A stretch of 17,155 bases of DNA, from NCBI GenBank assembly GCA_013365325.1, contig JABVXV010000661.1, positions 1 through 17,155 on the forward strand, read 5' to 3'. This document shows positions 1 through 10,924 of the stretch, piece by piece. This DNA comes from Dipetalonema caudispina (taxonomy: Eukaryota; Nematoda; Chromadorea; Rhabditida; Onchocercidae). Below the pieces are notes generated by a model. It did no database searches. It saw nothing but the letters and a program-made list of their open reading frames with translations, and was not told the DNA's origin. The translations under genes were made by a program, and so were the position numbers. How positions within the stretch are numbered: position 1 is the first letter of the stretch; each line of letters begins with the position of its first letter.

Positions 1-126
<126 letters not shown>

Positions 127-641
127 AATAGTAAGATAACTATACAAAAATAGTATTCAAATTTATAAATACTGTAACAGTAATAAGTTTCACTAATTAT
201 AAGAAAGTAACACTCAAATCTAAATATTCATTAAGCAATAATAGTTTCAACTATTTCTTTATCAGTAGATGTCGCCACAGTACTTATATTTTTAGTTTTT
301 TTTTATTGTTTAAAATATTATTATGATACATTTTTCTTTTCGATTTTTTGTTCAAATATTGTTACGGTACGAAAAGAAATAATCATACGATCAATCATAC
401 GGTAGGAATGTATAATAATAATGAAATAAATTATATATTATATTGAAAAATAATACTTAAAATAAATGTTTATGCATGTATTTGTATTGTAATTTTGCAT
501 GTAAGTATTAATGGTCAGCAAGACGATAATTTTTTAATGGATGAAATGGTAAAAGTGATGGTAAATGATACAGAGAAGGTATGCAAAACCATCGGTAGAA
601 AGAAGTTTTTCTTTCTTAAGGCCTTTATTTCTTTTTATTTC

Positions 642-743
642 ATGCACACACACACACACACACATACACTCACATGCATATACATACACATACATGAACA
701 TACACATACATGAACATACACATACATTGACATACACATACAT
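642..743. repeat. (CA)n and CATACA-type repeat with a 16-bp unit
   Basis: A (CA)n run at about 642-663 grades into CATA/CACATA repeats. From 696 to 743 there are three consecutive 16-base units: two identical copies (gaacatacacatacat at 696-711 and 712-727) and one copy with a changed start (728-743). This is a compound microsatellite/minisatellite. The His/Thr/Tyr-rich ORFs across it are artefacts of the repeat. Confidence 0.92.
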
Positions 744-1120
744 ATGCGCATATACACATAAATACATATATTTGCATTATAGATGGCGCCCCAAAGGTGA
801 GCACTGATAAATTTATAATGCCGCTTTTTTCTTTTCATTCCATTCATGAATTAAGCACAGGGATACCAGTAACTTGATCATAGAAGCCTTAATGCTGGAA
901 GGGGGCCATTTCCCGCATTATAACTAACCAATTCTAGATATCAGGAAGTATTTAAAAGGATAGAAATAATCTTATTCATTGACAAATATTTGAAATGAAA
1001 GGAATTATTCTTATTTACCGGAAAATAGCTAAAAAGATCAGAAATGTTTGGATAGGGAATACATGATAATTAAAGGAATACTTTTTAGGAAATTTTATAA
1101 AAGTAACAGACAACTAATCG

Positions 1121-1188
1121 TGTATGTGTGTATGTGTGTGTGTGTGTATGTGTGTGTATGTGCGTATGTATGTGTGTGTGTGTGTATG
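1121..1188. repeat. (TG)n / TATG compound microsatellite
   Basis: This is a run of TG dinucleotides interrupted by TATG steps. It is the strand complement of the CA/CATA repeat about 400 bases upstream, so the two tracts could pair as a long imperfect inverted repeat. Confidence 0.92.
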
Positions 1189-2580
1189 ATAAATGAAAAT
1201 GATCCAAATGAATGATAAATTTAATTAATGAATCAATAAATCTATCTGGATGCTTTCATATTTTCATTTTATCATTATTAGCTAATGAAGCAAAAAAAAA
1301 GAAATTAGCATAAGATCATCATCATATCGAATGTATCGATATATCACTGAAAAGGAAGTTTAATTAATGAATAATCAAATAAATTTTGATATAAATAAAT
1401 AAGATTATTCCTATTTTTTTTCAGATATGCATATACATTAATATATCATTCTATTCTATCTTAGATTATTTTATATGTAACAGCAACAAAAAAAAAAAAA
1501 AAAAAATTTATGATGAATATGTGAGTTAAAAAACGTACAATAAAATAATGACAAAAATAAAATCTAATGAGTAATTAAATTAAATTTAATAAATACTAGC
1601 TGAGATATTTTAGTTTTATGATTTGTTATCAAATAAAATGTTCTCGCAGCAACTAACAATAGTAATCTTTGCTCAAATTTCTTGAAATTGAAATATAATC
1701 GAAATGTAAAATTTATGAAGTGTTTTATCCATGAATTTATAAATTCCTGCTTGGAAAAAAATTTTGTATTCGTTATTAAAAAAAAAAAAAAAACATATAA
1801 AGATGCCGCTGAATAAGATTTTTGAAAAGGATTAAGCAGAGTGTGGGAATATTGTTGAATAAGACAAACTGACTGGTAGATGATCTTTCTTACAAGTAAA
1901 ATACTAATAGCACTTTTTCATATAATTAATGATTGAATGTCCGGCATGTCGTATGTTTAAGGAACCGGATGGAACACAAAAATATATAAATATCTCTTTA
2001 CCAATTATCCGCTCTTCCGATCTTTGCCGGTATAGCTGGGAAGGGTGTAGTATCACCTCCACACTAAGAACATCTGGTACAGCAAATCCCAAAGAAGAAA
2101 TTACAAAAAATTACAAAGCTTTTCCCTTTACCTAAAACTCTATCAGAACAAAATAAATGACGGATAAAACAACAATAATCCATTGGATGGTAATCGAAGC
2201 AAAAAAAGAAATAAATAAATAAATGAAAAATTAAGAGCGAATACTGCTGATAAAGGCCGGAAATTAATTCATAAACTGGAAGCACACGGAAATAATTGGT
2301 GGAGCAAAAAATGGGTATAAAAACTTAAGATGTGATTTTTTTTTTTAAAACTTAACTTAAAAAAAAGCTATTAATAAATCGAAAAACAGAAAGAACTGAA
2401 AAGATCAACAAATCTGAAGATTCATGACAGAAACCACGGTTTATTACAGTTTCTTAGCCTGGACAGTCACTGTAATTATAATCTTGCTAAATTCCAACAT
2501 ATTTGGAAGCGATTCACTTTTCCCTCTTTTTTTGAAATTATTTGCGCAGAAACAAACGAAGTCGTAAAGAGACCCATGAC

Positions 2581-2586
2581 TTTATT
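2581..2586 (-). terminator. candidate poly(A) signal AATAAA of the synthetase gene
   Basis: The plus strand reads tttatt, which is AATAAA on the gene's strand, 300 bases beyond the stop codon. The hexamer is frequent by chance in AT-rich DNA and a closer variant signal could be the real one, so this is only a candidate. Confidence 0.22.
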
Positions 2587-2885
2587 CCACTGCAAATATT
2601 ACAGTTTTAAAAAAGTCAACACGACATACAACTTTAACACCAAAATATTCAAGAAATATGGAAACCAAAGGTTTACATTTTAACAGCAGAACTTTTGTTT
2701 GCCACATTCTGAACTTTCCAGCACAATTAAGTTTACTTATTTTTTTTTACATAAAACAGTGTTTAAATAATGCCAATACAAAATTAAAATTAAACGGGCT
2801 AATTATTGAAATACTTTCTGAAACAAGTTATGCAGCAAATCCTATTTCTTCAGAATAAAAAGGAAAGCCCCAGTTTTAAGATATG

Positions 2886-3002
2886 CTAATTCATACTAGG
2901 TGAACGAAGTTTCTGACTCAGGTATTTATTCCTCTTCTTCGCTGTCTTGAGCATCTCATATATTGAAGATTTGGATGGTAGTGGAAGGTTCTTCTGGAAT
3001 TC
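2886..3002 (-). CDS. AlaRS exon 17: short basic C-terminal tail
   Basis: A TTTTTTCAG acceptor precedes 38 codons and a TAG at 2888-2886. In the phase-0 reading it encodes [20 protein letters not shown] followed by a Lys/Arg-rich end. This resembles the helix (LP...YEML...KK) that follows the editing domain in other AlaRS proteins. No C-Ala/DHHA1-like domain follows. If the consensus donor of the last intron is used instead, the frame changes and meets TGA after about 16 codons of this exon. The phase-0 reading is preferred because it looks like the family. Confidence 0.72.
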   Translation of the reverse strand, partial: EFQKNLPLPSKSSIYEMLKTAKKRNKYLSQKLRSPSMN

Positions 3003-6000
3003 CTGAAAAAACATGCCAAAATTCAGGATGTTGGTCAGCGAAAGAAAACTTCGAGATATAAAATAGAAGACTTAGGTATTCAATGAATACCAGCATCTCC
3101 AGAACTATTCAAGAATATAGCTTTCCCAGTAGTGAAAACAAAAAACAAGAGTTTGAGAAATTTGAATTGAAAAGTTTTCAGAATTCATAAATTACCAACT
3201 TCCACAAGCTTACGCGTATCGATAAAGGTTTCGCTAAAGTCGCTCAACGCATGAGATAGTTCATCTTTAAGCTTCGTCGCATTATGAATGCTTTCCACAG
3301 CAGCACTGTTTGTCACTGCGTAGATTCGACGCACATTGGCGCCCCGTGATTTCTGGCCAATTATAACAAATCGACCAATATCACCTGTGTTGGAAACATG
3401 CCTGAAAGTTTAACATTCTGATTATAAGACTTCACACAATTTTTCCGATGTTACTTCAGAATAACTTACTTGAGAAATACCACTAAAACAAAAACACAAG
3501 ATGATCATCAACAAGAATTAGGAAAAAACCTGAAATTAATTAGGAAATCAAAAGATGAGCTATAAAAATTTGTACTGCTAAGCAAAATTAAGCTAGAATA
3601 AGTTGAAAACTTGATTACTGCAAAAATCTGCAAAGATTAGCACCTTAAAAAATAATTAAAATGCTAAAATAGTACGCAATAACACATACGTCCCACAGCA
3701 TGGCTCGATGATATCTTGACCCAATAACCCTGAGCTTTCAATCGTAATAATCCGATATGAGCCGTCAAAAGCTGCCTCCTAAATACATTAACAGGAAATG
3801 AGTATCAAAGAAAAAAGAAAAAATGTCAGCGAAAAGGAATATTAAAGAAACCAATTCTTGGAAATTTGATCGCTGATCCTACCTCTAACACTTTAAAATT
3901 CCAAAAACCAACAACTAATATGAAAAAATCAAAGAGTGAAAGTGATACCTGTGAAATGTCAAATGCAGAGAAGTTCTTGCGCATAGAACCCAATTCTTTT
4001 TGCAAAATATATTTCACAGTAACATTTAGGTTATTTTCAATAACCTTATTCACTGTTGCCATTACTTTTTCGATCTATAACCCATTTTAATTTTATTTCA
4101 TTAACATCTATAAAGACACAGTTATTCTACACAACAGCCCACGCATTGTGTCACTTGATTTTTGGGAAGATTATTTCGAAAACAAAAATCCCTGTCCTTG
4201 GGAGAATATTCAAAATAAAACTCAACATTATTGAGCTGTTTCATGCATTGAAACACCTAAATATTGCTTAACTTAGAATCTTACACATACAAAGAGTAAG
4301 AAATCCGTGTACATTCTTCCGGAAATTGTGACTATCAAATAAAAAAAGAGCTAGACAAAGTAAAAGCTTTGAATCATCCATCATGAATCCTCAACTGAAA
4401 AGACTTCAGTAGACGGAATAAAGAAAAAGAATGAAACACAGAATTAGATTATGCAGATGAAAGAATAGATATATGCATAGACTAATTGGCAAAGACAAAA
4501 AGCAAACCTTTTCCAGAGTAAATTCCTTGTCAGGGACAAAAAAATCGAAATGCAGCTTGTCAGGACCAATAAATGAACCCATCTGACGGAGTGATATACC
4601 AAATACCTTTTCAAGAGCAAAATGAAGTATATGAGTAGCAGTGTGGCCACACATTAGCGAAAACCGCTGTTTCTGAAAAGATGAAGGCGACATTAACAAT
4701 ATTTTTTGTAAAGTGAACTGAAAAATCTGTCTCGTCTAAACTCGAAATTTTGGAAAGATAAGATAACAAAACAACATGCTCTTCATCATGCCTTGAGATC
4801 CAACAGTAGAAACCATGCTGAGGAAGGATAAAAATAAAAACGATATCGCATGAGGAATGATTAAAACGAAATTTGAAATCACCGCAAACTTACAGGATCT
4901 ATAGTTTGCACCAAGTTTACGCCCTTTTCCAAAGTTTGGCCATCTGCTACTTTCCCCGTATGGATTATATAGCCATTCCGCCTTTTCGCACTATTCACAG
5001 TAAATACAATGTTCTAGAAAATTGTTATAAACTTTAATATATGATCATCGAGAATGAAAGATAATTATAAACTGCTCCACATTAATTTTTCCTCAATTAG
5101 TATAACTCAGTTTTGTCCACTTTTTCAAATTAATTAATCAGACAATTATTTAAACAATATATTTATATTTCACCCTAGAAATTTTAAAAAAATTGGAGCG
5201 TACATACTGCTTTGGAAACACTACTAAGATATGAAAATCACATCTAAACTATCTCGAAGGGTGCCTCTGTCGTACAGCTGTCCTCCTTGTTCAGCGAAAA
5301 AAACCGTCGAATCCATAATGACGGACCCTATTTCTCCTGATTTCAACGCCATTACACTTTTACCATTGACATCAAAGATTCCAACAATAGTACCTGCTCT
5401 GCTCGGAAATTCTAAAAATTCTGTTCAATTTTTTTTTTTTTGCAAAATTAAGAACCAAGTAAATCCTTTTTTTTGATAAGAACTTATCAAGAGACCTAAA
5501 CAAGATAATTGAAACTGCAAACAAATGTATCTGTTATTTCTTAACGTGAAGTTTGATTTCCTCAAAGCCAACATGCGAGGTGTATGATTAGTCTTGATGC
5601 TATTTAAAGACTATTACAAACTAAGGAATAAAACAAGGATCTCGATAATCTAAAGTTCTTGGAATTCACAACGATCTTTATTATGAACAAAAAGTAAAAG
5701 TTGCACACCATATTCGCCCAATTTAATCCGTTTGTAACCATACTTTTCTGAATCGTTGGTTGGCTTTACACCATTCAGTATTATTTCTTCTAAATTGACT
5801 TTCCGCCAAGGTTCCTCCTCGGCTTTTTGGGCTCTCTAAAATTTTTCCTTGACCAATAAAAGTATCTAGCAGAGACATATTACTCATAAAAGATAGCCTC
5901 AATGTTGAAAGCCTTGATTATCAATGGAACATAAACATGGAAAATTTAGCGTTGCTTAATGTGCATTAGTCATTCATTTCCTTTTTTAAAAATATAATCA

Positions 6001-9000
6001 CCATTGTGCTTCCTGCTTTATTCCTAAAAGCTACACAACTGTAGAAAGATAAAAATAATATCATAAAAGATAGCAAATAATGAAATTATCATCTATTAAG
6101 CAACATAATGTTTAAATAGAAAAATCACCTGGAACTTCGTCAGACATTGATGGAAGCCATCCACATCAACTTTCAACCCTTTCTGATTACATATCTTTTG
6201 AGTTATTGCCAGTGGAAGACCGTAAGTTCCTGACAACATCCATGCAATTTCACCTAAATAAATCGATATAAATTTTTTGCGCAAGACAAGTACACCACTC
6301 TTTTCACGCATGACGAAAACATGTAATTATATTTGTTTTTAAAAAAAAAAGTAATATAAATGAACGGTGGAGTTCAATGTACGGTTTGTTGCTGAATCTT
6401 TTCAGGTAATTAAGTACATACTGGCAAAATCACTGAAAGGCATGCAACAACGAATGATCGTGTGGTTCTGCTGACCTTGAAAATTAATTAAATCCAGTCA
6501 AATTGATTTTCCCAGATAAAAATTATTAATCACGAAGTCAAAGAAGAAAAGTTATACCTGGTAGCACATGTTGCTGAGATGCAATATTCTGCTCAAGTAA
6601 TTTGCTGCCTTTGTCATAACTTTTCCAAAACAACTGTTCCTCAGACATAACCGTCTTGGCTATTATAGTTTCACAGGCTGCGACATTATCGTAGAGTAAA
6701 TTCTGAACATAAATAATAGGAAAAAATTTCTTGACAGTTTGTCAAAAATTATTCATTTGATTAACTTGAAAGCTTCATTATATGGTTAAACTTACTATAT
6801 GATTAACAAAACCAGGCACTAAAGATGCTAGCATCCCACGTTCTGCACCAAGAGTAACAGTCGAGTTCAATGCGGCACGCCGCAAAACCCGTCGAAGTTG
6901 GTATCTGGAATAAAAGTGTGAATTTAATACATAATTATAGAAATAATTTGGAAATGGAATTGGTTGCTACTAATAAAAAGTTACGGAATTGTAACCAATA
7001 AGCAGGAGAAATACGTACAACAGAATTATGTAGACAAATATATTGCGATAAGGTGCTCAAAATAAATGGAAACAGTTGATTAAACTCTCGGTATCAAATA
7101 CTGGATATCACAATCAACAAAGATGAAGTGCTGACAACTTGCATCACTAAAAAACTGTACCCTAGCGGAAGACTAACCCTCGATTTCGTGAACCGGGTTG
7201 AACACCATCCGAAATCATAATACAAGCAGCGCGAAGATGATCCGCGATAATCCGATACGCTGTATCAATATCTCCCAATTGTCCGCTATATCCTTCGGCT
7301 TTGGAATACTAGAAATTTGGAGGGAAAAAAAAATCGCACAAAAAATAAGATGAATTCATCAATGCTATACGACTTCGATAAAGATAAAATGAGAAAACTT
7401 TTAAATGTAAATTTAAATTCGAAAGCACCAAAAACGAACCTTATGAATAATTTCGATTAACGGAAGAAAAAGATCGGTATCATAAGTAGAGTGCAGTCCC
7501 TGGACAATACTCACTAATCGCTCGAATCCCATTCCGCAATCTATGTACAACTTTGGTAAACTACTGATTCTGCCTGACACATCCCTGTGATAAATTGTTG
7601 CAGAATGATATGGCATCCTGTTCATTTCTTCTTATTTTTTGTTCAGGCTTTCTAATTTTTCCAAAATTCAGCAAGAAAAGTTCTAGAATTTTTTTAAGAA
7701 CGCCAAGTTTCTTTGAGTAATAATGATAAAAATAACGCAATTTTGAAAATCCTACCTGCTGAACTGCATAAAAACAAGATTCCAAATTTCAACTACTGTT
7801 GGGTTATTTGAGTTCACGAGTTCTTGTGCTTCTCGATTACCAATAAGATCACAATGAATTTCTGTACATGGACCACATGGGCCCGTTTCAGCCATCTCCC
7901 AAAAGTTGTGTTTGGAACAGAAACCAAGAACACGATTTTCGGGAACACTGCAAAACGTAAAAGTCGAAAGATATTTACCACCATGGTAAACCATGTACAT
8001 ACTTCACTTGGAAACAAAATTCCTAACTATACCCTAATTTAATCCAAATATCGCGACATTCACGATCTTCCTTTAATTTCATGTTTTCATCCCCACCGAA
8101 ATATGTAATATATAGTCGATCAGCTGGTATCCTGAGGATCTCTGTGAGGAAGTTCCACGCATATAAACATGCTTCCGCCTGGAACAAGGGCACTTACAAA
8201 ATTGATCAGGACTTCTGACATTACAAAACAAAGCTGTAGATTTTAAGCTTCCATTAGCCTATAATACTGACTACATTATGTTTCTTACCCATCCTTATAG
8301 GATCTATTCATTCCTTAAGCTAGAACATATAAAAATCATAATTAAGTGGAACTAACAAGCAACACTGAAGTATCAGTCAGTATAAGAACAGTTTCATATT
8401 GCATATCAAGTGATAATGAATTGTAACAGTGATATTATTCCGATATTTTCCAACACCAACTAAGTGAAAGTTAAAATTTAAAACACAAAGATGGAAAAAA
8501 TGAAACAAGAATATATCAAAATTCTGACCTTCGAGTAACCACCGAACGAATAATTCCCAAGCATTTCGAAAAACGTATGGTGCGTAAAATCACGGCCAAC
8601 GTCATCAAAATCATTATGCTTACCACCAATACGAATACATTTTTGCCAGTTAACAACATTACGCAAAGCAGCAAATTTGCCTTCCGTATATTTAGCACCC
8701 AGAAAAAGTGGCTTGAACTGAAAATATCACAATTCAGTTATGTGTAAGAGAAACTTGAGACTGGCCATATGTAGTTAAATAAATCATAAGAATATGATGA
8801 ATGAACATAACAAGGTGTTTAGAACCGAAAGGTAAGACAGTAAAATAAAAAGATTTATTGATACTCTAAAACTTCTCATTTTGAAAGGATACACCGATAT
8901 CTTAGCATTTCTGAAATCCCTCATAAAAGCTAAGTTAGGCATTTTCCAAAGGCCTAATAGAAGTTAGACTCAATATTTTCCAACAAACCAACCACAGCCT

Positions 9001-9336
9001 AGCCTAACATTTTTTAGATTAGAAATTTTCAAAAGTTCCGATGATAGTTGATCAAGTTTCTGAAAGCTTCAAGAAATGACTAGGTTTCCGTATGATTTTG
9101 TATAGTTGATAGAATTTCAAAGTTTATACCTGATTCATTCCGGCACTAACAAATGCAACGGAGTTGTCATCTTCCGGAATAACGGAGGAAGAAGGTACAT
9201 ATGTGTGATCATGTTCCTTAAAATACTCCAAGAACGATAGACGAATTTGTTGTGCCGATAAATGACGTATATGTAGACGTAAACAGGTAATGGACCAGAT
9301 ATGATATGGAGTATTCGAGAGCAATTTATTCATCAT
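2886..9336 (-). CDS. alanyl-tRNA synthetase, probably mitochondrial, 17 coding exons
   Basis: This enzyme attaches alanine to tRNA(Ala) and clears mischarged Ser/Gly-tRNA(Ala). I assembled 17 exons whose GT-AG introns all keep phase, giving 2505 coding bases (834 residues). Landmarks in order: VPSSS and [13 protein letters not shown] (class II motif 1 region), GGKHND and [14 protein letters not shown] (motif 2), [25 protein letters not shown] at about 262-268 (motif 3), the editing-domain zinc site GHTATH at about 611-616 and CCGTH at about 726-730. The start is the ATG at 9336, 18 bases after a 3' splice site. The first 30 residues are basic and hydroxyl-rich without acidic residues, which resembles a mitochondrial presequence. 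Full AlaRS proteins have about 870-980 residues and end in a C-Ala domain; this one stops before it. Family assignment is certain. Organelle is inferred. In C. elegans the mitochondrial enzyme is the aars-1 type. Confidence 0.95.
3200..5411 (-). CDS. AlaRS exons 11-16: editing (TtRS-like/SAD) domain
   Basis: The exons are 5411-5242, 5013-4894, 4672-4508, 4074-3949, 3778-3690 and 3401 to 3200 or 3196 (residues about 506-796). [13 protein letters not shown] and YIIHTGK are typical of the domain start. HTATH (H612, H616) and C726-C-G-T-H730 supply the four metal-ligand positions of the editing site. The middle Gly of the usual CGGTH is Cys here. [12 protein letters not shown] closes the domain. 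The 3' end of exon 16 is ambiguous: a weak donor after 3200 or a consensus donor after 3196. Confidence 0.9.
5709..7308 (-). CDS. AlaRS exons 6-10: tRNA-recognition helical region and linker
   Basis: The exons are 7308-7178, 6904-6796, 6702-6558, 6253-6129 and 5835-5709 (residues about 294-505). Typical AlaRS strings are [38 protein letters not shown] and LSGTYGLPL. This is the region between the catalytic core and the editing domain that contacts the acceptor stem. The exon 10 to 11 join (TATG to AATTTCC) uses a GTGTGC donor and a TTTTTAG acceptor, the least canonical pair in this block, but it keeps the frame. Confidence 0.9.
7440..9336 (-). CDS. AlaRS exons 1-5: presequence and aminoacylation core
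   Basis: The exons are 9336-9130, 8717-8529, 8178-8033, 7947-7756 and 7584-7440 (residues 1-293). Exon 1 carries the leader and the start of the catalytic domain. Exon 2 is the best conserved block, with [11 protein letters not shown] and the motif 2 loop. Exon 4 has [10 protein letters not shown], and exon 5 has the motif 3 arginine in GMGFERL. Introns 1-4 run 9129-8718, 8528-8179, 8032-7948 and 7755-7585. All donors begin GT and acceptors are CAG, and the phases join without a shift. Confidence 0.93.
9023..9072 (+). repeat. dispersed inverted repeat, arm A (in AlaRS intron 1)
   Basis: These 50 bases in intron 1 are the reverse complement of 10864-10913 with only a few differences. The longest identical core is 20 bases and contains the TTGATCAA palindrome. 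The two arms lie 1.8 kb apart, in opposite orientation. Similarity fades on both sides. Confidence 0.8.
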
Positions 9337-9352
9337 AAATACATCACCAATT

Positions 9353-9455
9353 TCTGCAACAGAAAAAAGATTGCGAGTAAAAAGTAAAATATGAATAAGT
9401 TTTACTTGTTACTTTCCTACTCATACTCATATCTATTCTTTTATTGTACTTACAA
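9353..9455 (-). promoter_or_regulatory. 3' splice site at the gene's 5' end (SL trans-splice site or 5' UTR intron)
   Basis: On the gene's strand, TTTTTTCTGTTGCAG ends at 9354, leaving a 17-base leader (9353-9337) before the ATG at 9336. This is the usual layout of a nematode spliced-leader acceptor. About 100 bases upstream there is also a perfect GTAAGT donor (9453-9448), so a 100-base 5' UTR intron is an alternative. Joining that donor to this acceptor creates TAA in the AlaRS frame, which argues against an upstream coding exon ending there and supports the ATG at 9336. Confidence 0.55.
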
Positions 9456-10863
9456 CGCATACATAAACATTTATCATATTTATACTCATGTATACATACC
9501 TATCTTTTTACGCAGCATTGAATTCAAACTTATCCCATTATTTCACCCTATATCCTTATTTTAGTCGATTTAAGAAATATTCCTAAGTGTAGCAATAAAT
9601 CACTAGTATTACACAACAAAAAGTATTAATAAGTAACATTTTTCTTCATTTTCTATCTAATTAACTTCCAATCACTAACTTACTCACTTCCTTATTTAAC
9701 ATCTACGAATTTCATTTCATTTTACTGTGGATAATAACAGAAAGAAAAAAAGTATCTCGACTTTAACTATATCTACAATGCAGTTCCGTAGCTCTATGGG
9801 TATTACGGAACTAAAATTAAAATTGGAAAAAACTTACAACGATGAAAAATCCCAAAGATTATCACCAAAAATACCAGAGACCCCGCACAAATACACCACG
9901 AATTCGTCAACTATCCATCAGGTGGTATCAAGGTTGAGTCAAAATGAAAATAATCATCTCACCATCTCATTTATCTCTCGCTCGTTTAAATCTCTTTCCG
10001 GAAATGTTTGACAATATCCGATATGATAATTAACTTATTGAGATTTGTTTAGATCAGCTATTATATTCCATGCATTCAATATGCTTTTGTATATACTATG
10101 TTAAGCTTAATTTTGTACTACTTGACAAAAACACAAAAATTATTGGATAACATTTTCATTCTTTAACATAACATTTCAGTATCAGTCACATTCTGCTTAT
10201 ATCGTATAGAAATTAAAATATTTGCATACTGTAACTTACTGTAGCTAAACTTATTATCATATTTTACAGTGAGATTTGCACAAGATGGATTGTTGTTTGT
10301 TTTATAAATTTAGGTAACAAGAAATAGAGTAACAAATGAGAGAAATATTTTTATTCAATTTTATTTTTTGTTGTATAACTTATTTAAATTCAGCATTACT
10401 TCAATTAATTTAGTTGCATATTTAAGATCTATTAAAATTTATGGATTAAATGACGAGAAAACAAGAAAACTGATTATGTGATATATTGTTTTTAAAGTAA
10501 ATGTTTGATAGGCTGAAGCAGTAAACAAATTTATTCAATTAAAGTTATAAATTATCAATCTCATCGATCGAATGATAGTATCATTTACTCAACAGTTCAT
10601 CATTTAAAGGATAATATTTTAAGCGCTATGTATTAAGTCAATTTATTCTTTACGTATCGTTCGTTATATTCTTCATTGCTTACTCCGTACAGTATTTTCA
10701 TAACTTACGGTGACGTATCTTTCCTTCCACAAACACGTAGACCGGATATTTTCATTTCTTTAGGTTTTATCTTTGATTTGTAGTTGAATTTATTCTAATT
10801 TCTTCAAGAGTAAACGTATTGCTTCATTATTACTTGCGTACGCTTATAGTTACCCATAAAATG
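9456..10863. other. AT-rich spacer, no supportable gene
   Basis: The plus strand is pyrimidine-rich through about 9720 and simply AT-rich afterwards. The only long open frame is 9700-10011 (listed separately). I see no RNA gene and no recognisable protein family in this stretch. Promoter elements for the minus-strand gene should lie here but cannot be pointed to. Confidence 0.55.
9700..10011 (+). other. orphan open frame, possible exon
   Basis: This frame is open for 103 codons between TAA at 9697 and TGA at 10009-10011. The first ATG is at 9778, giving 77 residues. The product is polar and Ser/Thr/Asn/Lys-rich (MQFRSSMGITELKLKLEKTY...), with no domain I recognise. It is the longest frame in the spacer and its codon use is more varied than nearby chance ORFs. 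It could be an exon, a relic or chance. Confidence 0.2.
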
Positions 10864-10913
10864 TTGAAGTTTCAGAAATTTGATCAACTATCATCGGAAT
10901 TTTTGGAGAATTT
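10864..10913 (-). repeat. dispersed inverted repeat, arm B
   Basis: This is the reverse-complement partner of 9023-9072, about 90 percent identical by eye. Directly after it, 10910-10924 forms a perfect 7-bp-arm palindrome (TTTGCAG-A-CTGCAAA). The pair is probably two copies of one short interspersed repeat. Confidence 0.8.
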
Positions 10914-10924
10914 GCAGACTGCAA

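Noticed and set aside
495..847. Four overlapping ORFs rich in His, Thr, Tyr, Cys and Val
   Set aside because: They are translations of the CA/TG-type repeats and occur in opposite strands and frames over the same tract.
1929..2135. Plus-strand ORF with IECPACRMF, suggestive of the end of a RING or other zinc finger
   Set aside because: An in-frame TAA lies at 1923 with no acceptor between it and the ATG, so no upstream exon can supply the rest of a finger. The downstream residues match nothing I recognise.
9407..9618. Possible solo LTR (TGTTAC...CAACA, with gcaataaa near its end as in the BEL LTR)
   Set aside because: The terminal repeats are imperfect, there is no target-site duplication, and internal similarity to the 787-bp LTR is too weak by eye.
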